Shown here one piece after another: positions 56,839-64,000 of a stretch of 64,000 nt of DNA. This DNA comes from Catenaria anguillulae PL171 (Eukaryota > Blastocladiomycota > Blastocladiomycetes > Blastocladiales > Catenariaceae). The DNA is taken from positions 62,001-126,000 of the forward strand of contig MCFL01000022.1 in assembly GCA_002102555.1 (NCBI GenBank). The letters are read 5' to 3'. The stretch's first letter is position 1; every line of letters begins with the position of its first letter. A program made the translations under genes and the position numbers. The notes beneath the pieces were generated by a model. The model ran no database searches. It saw nothing but the letters and a program-made list of their open reading frames with translations, and had not been told where the DNA came from.

Positions 56839-57727
56839 TTACACGCGCGAAACCTTCTCGAGGACAGTGTCTTGGGCAACCTGTACAAAGAAAATCAAAA
56901 ACAACGGCAGAGGTTGTGAGTTGTAAACCTAATCACATATGAACCTGCGCATGGTCATACCTCGGAGAAATCGGTCGCCTGAATCTCCGTGTGCACACCA
57001 ACAAGCTTCCTCCTGATGGCATCCTTGGACCCGGCGTACGTCATCTTGGCCCGGATCTTTGCATCATCGGGCGACCACGACACAAACAAGATCTTGTTGC
57101 GCTCACCACCTTCGGCGTGCTCGTACTTGAAGTCAAACACGCAGTAGCGGCAGTCGGTGGCGGGCAAGCACCCAACAAATTCAGAGTAAGGAGCACCGGC
57201 ATCGGCCGTCTTTTCAACCACAATCTCGGTCATGCCCTCGTTGAGCTTGTAGATGATGTACGAGTACTTCTTGCCGAGCTTGAGCTCGTTGAAGACTTCG
57301 AGGCATTGGTCGTTGACAGCGACGCCGGTAGACTACACGGAAACCACAACAAACGAGGAGGGTGTGGGTCAGCGACAGGGTGTTGGGCTGTTGCGTTGGC
57401 GCGAGTGACGAGCAGCGCTGCGCCAGGAGAGACGAGGGCGGGACTTGCGAGGCTTTGCCGAGTATTGACAATTGGAGCAAGGCTCAACAGTTGACAGGCA
57501 ATCGGAGGTCACAACGGCGCGTCAGCCGCCAAGGCCAAGGCTCGGGCATGATCCAAGTCGAATCAAACGGCGGGCCGGTGACGATATGAATATCCATGCG
57601 AGACATGGGAGCCAAGGCGCTGAGACTCTATCGGATCGTGTGGGTGTGTTGGTTGCGGCGGCGGGCAGGCGGTGACCCGGCGGGCATGATCCATCCAGGA
57701 GCGAGTGCGGAGGGGCACACATACCAT
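56839..57727 (-). CDS. COF1: Cofilin/ADF actin-severing protein
   Basis: Three exons: 57725..57727 (ATG alone), 56961..57332 and 56839..56880, with introns of 392 and 80 bp, give 138 residues. The product begins M-STGVAVNDQCLEVFNELK, followed by KYSYIIYKLN, TEIVVEKT, CRYCVFDFKYE, the actin-binding helix YAGSKDAIRRKLVGVHTEIQ and, from the last exon, VAQDTVLEKVSRV. Ser2 would be exposed for regulatory phosphorylation. The ATG was placed at 57727 because GTATGTG follows immediately and joins to the TCTACCGGC acceptor; the size equals fungal cofilins. It depolymerises and severs actin filaments in the cytosol. Divergent from CUL1. Confidence 0.92.
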
Positions 57728-59019
57728 GGTGTGCAGAGTTGATTTGGGGATGGGGTACAGGAAAATATGCGTAGAGTCAAGCAGATGCTTTGCTTTCAAC
57801 ACTTTGGATGTCGCGGCGGAGAGAAAGTTTGGTTCGAGCGACGGTGCCTTCAAGAGTTCAAGAGGGTCAAGAGGAGGGCGTTGCCACACTCTCAAGTTGA
57901 ACAACTCAACACGTCATGGCTGCAATTCAACCTCAACCACGACACCTCTGCCTTCGAGGCAAGGCAATCAATGTGTTGGTTCTTGGCTGTACGCCGACTC
58001 GGCGACCTTGGTCGAGAAGTCTTGGCACACCGAGCTGCTCTAGATCTGCTCGCCAAAACATCATGGCGGCCTTGATTTCCTTGGCACGATGGACAGACAG
58101 GTTGCCGCCACCCAAACAGGGGGTTGGTCGCGCTCTTGCATCTTGACAGGACGCGAACGATCAGCGCTCAAGCACCTGACAAGCACGTGCCTGGCGTACC
58201 GCCCCCTCCGCCCGCAGCGGCCGTATGTATATCAGGCCAAAGAACGCAGAACGCGCCACGCCGGCCTCAGCGATGAGGTGCTGAAGTAGAGGGGCACCTG
58301 CCGCCGGCAAGAAGGATGCGAGAAGGGCAGCTCTGGCCATGGGCAGGCTCTTGTTTTTCGCGACCGGGCGAGCAGGCATGTTGCTGCGTTGTTGACTCCG
58401 ATGTCCCCAAGTGACAAGAGATCGACTCATTCAACGTGGCCTCTCCAAGCCCAAGGATGGTACCGAACCTGTGATCCTGAGCCATGCAGGCATGAATGAC
58501 TGACTGAGCGCATTCGGCAATCACCTTACCACGACCCAACACCGAACCGGCGCCCGTCCCTCCCTCCCGCTCGCCTTGCCTCGCCCTTGGTCCTTGCCTC
58601 GACGTGATCCGACCGCGCCATTCGCTATCAGACAAAGGCCAACCCCGCCGATACGTGCACTCGCGAATTCTTGCCAAACAGCCGCGTGGACTTGCCCGTA
58701 CGCTCGGCCCCAAGCACTTTGCGCATTCGCCCAAACTCGATGTACGCTCTGTCCCTCACTTGGTGGCCGAATCCCGATCCGGTCCTTGACTTGTCTCGCC
58801 CAGGCACTGGTCACCCAGCGCGGAGGCATCATGGGATCTCGGGCCCTGCGCACGCAGAATCAGCATCGCAGGCGTCGAGAGGCACAATCGAATTAGCGCA
58901 CCATGACTCACCCAATACTTGCCTCCTCCCACTTCATCGACAACCATCACTTATGTATGATCCGACTTTGCCTCAACCGCAACCTCCAGTGATTCTCCGC
59001 ACCACCCACCCATTCCACA
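57728..59019. other. Divergent COF1/CUL1 intergenic region, no gene seen
   Basis: About 1.3 kb containing several overlapping open frames, all without motifs or conserved-looking sequence. Presumably both promoters and leaders. Confidence 0.5.
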
Positions 59020-61682
59020 ATGGCGCACCTGCAAAGCCAACAACGCAACATGTGGCTCGAGCTGCGCGAGCCCATTTACAACATTGTCAAGCACCCAGAC
59101 CTTGGCCTCGACCCAAAGCGGTACATGACCATCTACACGCACGTGTACAATCACTGTACCACAAAGACCAGTACGTTTGGATGTTTTTGTGCTTTTGTTC
59201 TCGAGACTATCTTTACTCATTCATTTGCTCGTGCATGAGCGTAGCCACGCATTCAAACAACTCGGCGTCGGTCCAGGGAAAGGAATTGTACGACAACCTG
59301 CAGCAGTTGTTGCAAGGGTTCATGCAAGAATTGCTCGACGTACGCCATTTCTCTCTCTTTGCTTCGCCCCCCAATGCCCATGTCCTCTTATGGTGTGATC
59401 CAGATGCTCACTGTTGGTCCCAACCGAATCCACAGCAAGCAAACACCAAACTCGACATTGACCTGCTCATCTTTTACATGACACAATGGACCAAATTCAC
59501 CGAAGCGTCCAAATTCCTCGACCACCTGTTCCACTACCTCAACCGCCACTGGGTCAAGCGGCGCATTGACGACAACCAAGAGGGTGTGTACCGCATTCAC
59601 ACCATGTGTCTCGTCACGTGGAAAGCGCACTTGTTCCAAACCATTTCGGCCACTTTGACAAAGGCCGTGCTCAAGCAGATTGAGACGGAACGTGATGGCG
59701 AAAGTGTGGATCGTAGTATGCTCAAGCAGATTTTGGGATCGTATGGTATGTTGTCTTCTCTTCTCTTTTCTTCCTTTTTTATTGTTAGCTTGTTGGTTGT
59801 CTTGGCTCAAAGAGATTTGACGGCTCACTTTCACATTGTGCAACCTTCCGATTTTTTTTTTCATTCAGTTGCCTTGGACTTGCCCGCCACGGATGCGGCG
59901 CCCGGCGTGCCCAACGACCCAAGCATGCTTCGCGACTCGAATGTGTACCGTGAAGTGTTTGAAAACCAGTTTTTCGACGAGACGCGCGTCTACTACAAGG
60001 CCGAGTCGGCCAAATTCTTGGCGGAAAACTCGGTCACCGAGTACATGAAAAAGGCGGAAAAGCGGCTCGATGAAGAAGTGGAGCGCGTGAAAATGTACTT
60101 GCACGAGTCGACGCTGGCGTCCTTGCTGACCTTGTGCGAGGGCCACTTGATTTTCGATCACGAGGACACGCTCAAGGAAGAGTTTGGCAACTTGCTTGCC
60201 ACGGATCGCAACGAGGACATGGAGCGCATGTACAAGTTGGTGGCGCGCAAGCCAGACAGATTGGACACGTTGCGGACCAAGCTTGAGATTCACGTCCGTC
60301 AGGTTGGGTTGGAGGCCGTGGCCGCCGTGCTTGCCGGGGGCAGCGCCAATGGAGCCGCTGCGGCGGGCGCCGGTGGGGATGATGACGAGGCCGATGGTGG
60401 AGCCGCCGCTGGGGCCGGCTCGGGCGTGCTCGAACCCAAGGTGTACGTGGATGCCTTGTTGTCGGTGCACGCAAAGTACCACAAACTCGTTGAGACGGCA
60501 TTCCAGGGCGACCCCGGGTTTGCGCAATCGCTCGACAAGGCGTGCCGCGAATTCATCAATCGCAACGCCGTGTGCGAAAAGAACCCCAAGCGGTCGCCCG
60601 AATTGCTTGCCCGATACTGCGACGTGCTGCTGCGCAAGTCGGCAAAGAACCCCGAAGAGGCCGAGCTCGAGGCCTTGCTGACGAGCATCATGACCGTGTT
60701 CAAGTACATTGACGACAAGGACGTGTTCCAGCGGTACTACTCCACGGCGCTGTCGGGCCGTCTGGTGCGCGGCACGTCGGCCAGCATGGATGCTGAAGAG
60801 ACCATGATCAACAAGCTCAAGGAGGCGTGCGGGTTCGAGTACACGCAAAAGCTGCAGCGCATGTTTACGGACATGGGCTTGTCCAAGGACATCAACTCGG
60901 ATTTCCAAAAGAAGATGGCCGCGTCTGCCACGGGCGCCTCGGACGACCTGGTCGACTTCTACGTCATGGTCCTGACGGACGTTGCGTGGCCATTTGGTCA
61001 GCAGCCCACCGAATTCCGCCTCCCGCAAGAGCTCGAGCGCACCTTCCAAAAGTTTACCGACTTTTACCAGTCCAAGCACTCTGGCCGCAAGCTCACTTGG
61101 CAGTTCAACCATTCGCGCGGCGAGGTCAAGGCCGTGTTCCCCAAGTCCAAGGTGCCCTACCAATTGTCGGTGCACATGTACCAAATGGGCATCTTGCTCC
61201 AGTACAACTCGGGCGACGTGTACACGTTGCAAGAACTGCTTGATTCCACGGGGCTCAACCTCGAGTACCTCAAGGGCCATCTCTCGACCCTGTGCAAGGC
61301 CAAGATTTTGCTTTGCGAACCTGCAGGTAAGCAGCCGGGCGAGCCCAACACGCGCTACGTGTTCAATGCAGATTACAAGAACAAGAAGACACGCTTGAAC
61401 CTCAATGTCAAGATCAAGGCTGAGGAAAAGTCCGAGACGGACGATACAAACAAGCACATTGAGGAGGATCGCAAGCTCTTGATTCAGGCCGCCATTGTGC
61501 GTGTCATGAAGACGCGCAAGGCACTCAAGCACCCGTTGTTGATTCAAGAAGTGATTGATCAGCTCAAGTCGCGGTTCAAGCCCAATGTGTCGGACATCAA
61601 GAAGATGATTGACTTGTTGATTGAGAAGGAGTACATTGAGCGTGTCGAGGGCGAGAAGGATACGTATTCGTACATTGCCTAA
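59020..61682 (+). CDS. CUL1: Cullin-1 (SCF ubiquitin ligase scaffold)
   Basis: Four exons (59020..59170, 59245..59339, 59436..59745, 59869..61682) give 789 residues. N-terminal cullin repeats contain YMTIYTHVYNHCT (SKP1 contact), YLNRHWVKRR and VYREVFENQFFDETR; the middle has SPELLARYCDVLLRKSAKN and FKYIDDKDVFQRYYST; then HSGRKLTWQFNHSRGEVK and the winged-helix B domain. The neddylation site is Lys733 in IVRVMKTRKALKH, and the protein ends KDTYSYIA. It scaffolds SKP1, F-box proteins and RBX1. An Ala/Gly/acidic insert (AAGAGGDDDEADGGAAAGAG) in the third repeat is unusual. Human CUL1 is 776 residues. Confidence 0.95.
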
Positions 61683-62223
61683 GGTTGTTGTTTATCTCGC
61701 ATGTTGTTTTGTCTTGTCGCTGTGCGTCGAGGGGAGTCTTGTGTTTGCTTTCCGGTCTTGTTGTTTTCCTCTCACTTGTTTCTTTCGTCTCATTTTTACT
61801 CTTGGTTTTCCGTTTCCTCATCCTGCCTCTTGTGAACGTGAATGTGTCGTCATCTTGTTTTTCGTTCTTATTGGTTTCCAGCATGTACATCTCATGTGTA
61901 GCTCCTATGTGTCCTCCTACAATCCTCGGGCGTGTCCTACATCAATATGTGGAGGGAGCGCGTGATCGATGGGCGGCCACCACCCGATGGTCAGCGACTC
62001 GCTCGCGACTCGCGTTGCGTTGCTGACGATGACAGCGCATGACAACGATGACAACAAACCATGCTGCCTCATCACCAGTTTGCCCCGATCCGATCCAGCC
62101 GAGGGCAGTGCCGGTGATGGTGGGTGGCCGACCCATACAAATACTTGGACCAACTCCCCTCGCTCAAGAACTTTCATTCAGGCAACACTCGTTCGTACAG
62201 CATCACCCCCACAAAGAAATCCA
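61683..62223. other. Intergenic, no gene seen
   Basis: T/C-rich 3' flank of CUL1 (ORFs here are low-complexity Val/Leu/Ser) and upstream region of the DUF1295 gene. Confidence 0.5.
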
Positions 62224-63156
62224 ATGTCAACCATGCCGCCGCTTCTCTCTGCCTTCCTCGGCCGCCCATCCCTGGCCTCGTCGCTTGCCGTTTCGTTTGG
62301 CGTTCAAACCGCCGCCTACCTGTACTCGACGCTGGGCCGCCCCGTCCCCACCGAACACTATTATGATCTGTCGGGTTCGCTCACGCACCTCGCCATCATC
62401 TCGCACGCTCTTGCGACATCGGCACTTAACTCTCCGACGGGCCTGCCGCCCGCACGCGTTGCCCTGCTGGGCGCGCTTTCCGCCACGTGGGCCATTCGCC
62501 TCGGCACCTACTTGTACGCACGCGTGCAGCGTGTGGGCAAGGACGATCGGTTTGATGAGCTGAAAAAGGATCCCGTGCGGTGGTTGACACCCTGGGTGTT
62601 CCAGGCACTGTGGTGCTTTATGATTCAGGCGCCCGTGACAATTGCGGCCACGGCATCTGTTCGTGCAGGCGTTGCGGCCGCGGGCCTGACCCGATGGGAC
62701 TACTTGGGCGCGTCCGTGTTTCTCGGTGGACTCGCGTGGGAGATCACGGCCGATAGGCAAAAGGATGCATTCAAGCGCACGCGGCCGTCGGAACCATTCA
62801 CGGGCGGCTTGTTCAAGTATTCTGTGTACGCCAATTACTTTGGCGAGTGCTCGCTTTGGTGGGGTGCGTACCTCATGTCGGTGCCGGCAATTTCGGCCAT
62901 GGGCTCGTCGGTAACCTGGTTGCATGCCGTCAGCTTGACCAGTCCGCTGTTCACGGCCTTCTTGCTGCATCGCGTGTCGGGGATTCCACTGTTGGAGAAG
63001 AGTGCGTGGAAAAAGTATGGCGGGGATCAAAAGTGGTTGGAATATCGGGCAAGAACAAGCGTGTTTTGGCCATGGGTGCCCAAGAGTGGGGCGGTGAGTA
63101 AGGCCGAGGTGGAGGAGATGAAACGCAAGGCAGTGGCAAAGTGGAAGGTCGAGTAA
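62224..63156 (+). CDS. DUF1295 / steroid 5-alpha-reductase-like membrane protein
   Basis: Single exon, 310 residues from the ATG at 62224. Several membrane segments (SLAVSFGVQTAAYLYS, LTHLAIISHALATSAL, WLTPWVFQALWCFMIQ). The conserved C-terminal part WEITADRQKDAFKR, GGLFKYSVYANYFGECSLWWG and WLEYRARTSVFWPWVPK is diagnostic for DUF1295, related to the C-terminal domain of 3-oxo-5-alpha-steroid 4-dehydrogenase. NADPH-dependent reduction of a lipid double bond is likely by family; the substrate is unknown. The C-terminus ends with a lysine-rich tail (KRKAVAKWKVE) suggesting ER retention. A longer open frame starts upstream but without an ATG in good context. Confidence 0.87.
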   Translation: MSTMPPLLSAFLGRPSLASSLAVSFGVQTAAYLYSTLGRPVPTEHYYDLSGSLTHLAIISHALATSALNSPTGLPPARVALLGALSATWAIRLGTYLYARVQRVGKDDRFDELKKDPVRWLTPWVFQALWCFMIQAPVTIAATASVRAGVAAAGLTRWDYLGASVFLGGLAWEITADRQKDAFKRTRPSEPFTGGLFKYSVYANYFGECSLWWGAYLMSVPAISAMGSSVTWLHAVSLTSPLFTAFLLHRVSGIPLLEKSAWKKYGGDQKWLEYRARTSVFWPWVPKSGAVSKAEVEEMKRKAVAKWKVE

Positions 63157-63462
63157 CGGCGCAGAGAATCTGTGTTGTTTCTATCGGTCGAATGGGAATC
63201 ATGAGTCTCTATGCATTTGGTTCGCCGCGCCATGTTACGAGTCAATATGCAGAACTGAAGCCGGTCGGGGGTGGAAACTTCTGACATCGATTGCTGGTAC
63301 GGGCATGCCATCAATATTTATCATAGCGACACCAACATGTTGTGCGGAGCAATGGACAGACTGTCCTCTGTGCCGTGGCTGTAATGCTTCGCCTTTCAGG
63401 CATTCCATTGATGGACAACTATCTATTGATATTGATACAAAATCTTGAAAGCAATCGAAAAC
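63157..63462. other. Intergenic, no gene seen
   Basis: Convergent spacer, presumably both 3' ends. Confidence 0.5.
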
Positions 63463-64000
63463 TTACTCACCTCCCGCCTCCACATCCTGATCGGCACCAA
63501 ATCCTTCGGCAGCCAATTCGTTGTCTACATTAACATCATCCAAGCCATCCACATCCGCATCGGCGTCTGCATCCTGGCCTGAACATTGTCCTGATCTCCG
63601 TCGCGGCCATCGTCTCGGTCCGCATCCCTTCCGCCAACAGGCTGCTCCCGCCCAGCTTCAAATGCGTCCAAGCGGCTTCCACTTCCAGTACGACCACCGT
63701 CAGCGTCGTCGTCGCGGTCAGCATCCCGCCCGTTGTTCTGGCTTGACGACTGCTGTTGTGGTTCACGCGTGAATGGCGACTGAACGGTAGGTGCGGGCGA
63801 TCCGCCTGGGAACTGCTCTTGCGTTTCCGCATCCAAGTCGAGGCCGTCCACGTCGAGGGCATCCAAGTCATCCTCGTCGTCACGATCGTTGTCGCGGCGG
63901 CCGTGGCCAGCGCGCGAATCGTCGTTATCATCGTCGCGGTCACGACCATTGTCACGGCGGTCGTCGTCGTTGTCACGACCATTGTCGCGGCGGTCATCAT
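63463..64000 (-). CDS. Paralogue of the acidic-tailed protein at 49990-52190, 3' end only
   Basis: The frame enters at the window edge with repeated DDRRDNGRD units, then DDLDALDVDGLDLDAETQEQ, FTREPQQQ, and GGRTGSGSRLDAFEAGR, collinear with the tail of the gene at 49990-52190. The open frame as given stops at 63525, but from about 63580 the similarity continues one frame over (DADADADVDGLDDVNVDNEL, AAEGFGAD) to a TAA at 63463-63465, again equal to one missing base. The N-terminal domains lie outside the window. Inferred function as for the paralogue: calcium-binding acidic tail. Compared with the first copy it has an extra PGGSPAPTVQSP insert. Confidence 0.8.

Noticed and set aside
59865-61547. 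560-codon open frame antisense to CUL1
   Set aside because: It lies opposite the continuous CUL1 exon 4 and mirrors its codon bias; no motif.

Overview
This window is nuclear DNA from a flagellated (zoosporic) fungus, most likely a blastocladiomycete; that placement is inference. Genes are intron-containing, usually with one to four GT-AG introns of 60-100 bp. They encode fungal-type proteins (ERG25, SSZ1, FUR1, COF1, CUL1, a DUF1746 protein) next to cilium-associated proteins that dikaryotic fungi lack (a WDPCP/Fritz homologue, MORN3, an RJL GTPase, NUDCD1). Diverged ankyrin-like proteins with 'VLEWW' repeats and a GT10 fucosyltransferase also suit early-diverging zoosporic fungi.

Layout. 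1-7 kb: 3' part of a GT10 fucosyltransferase (+), a HEAT-like protein that may be TTI2 (-), an SDR oxidoreductase (+), DAD1/OST2 (-), and an ankyrin-like gene (-) whose frame is interrupted three times. 7-15 kb: a degenerate tRNA-Arg, a secreted subtilisin (+), MSH5 (-). 15-26 kb: NUDCD1 (+), a small membrane ORF (-), an inverted tRNA-Pro pair, a secreted metallophosphatase (+), ERG25 (+), proteasome PRE1/PSMB2 (+), an unknown 7-TM protein (-). 27-34 kb: PCBD (+), an ATF/CREB-type bZIP factor (+), SDHAF3 (-) head to head with ERV1 (+), DUS2 (-) with several frame breaks. 34-45 kb: two low-complexity proteins (+), WDPCP (+), initiator tRNA-Met, MORN3 (+) tail to tail with SSZ1 (-), MRPL13 (+). 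45-57 kb: FUR1 (-), a DUF1746/Dsc4-like membrane protein (+), a ketopantoate reductase (+), an acidic-tailed protein with predicted beta-trefoil repeats (+), an RJL GTPase lacking a J domain (+), an HSL-type hydrolase (-). 57-64 kb: cofilin (-) divergent from CUL1 (+), a DUF1295 reductase (+), and at the right edge the 3' end of a paralogue of the acidic-tailed gene (-).

The genes are mostly unrelated housekeeping functions. Three cilium-linked genes (WDPCP, MORN3, RJL) lie within about 17 kb. SDHAF3 and ERV1, both mitochondrial, share an intergenic region of about 345 bp.

The most informative structural signal is nine apparent frame breaks in four genes, every one equivalent to loss of a single base and several at homopolymers. 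Long genes elsewhere (MSH5, WDPCP, CUL1, SSZ1) are intact. This fits deletion-type consensus errors better than pseudogene decay. The best candidate for an undescribed protein family is the paralogous acidic-tail pair near 50-52 kb and 63.5-64 kb.
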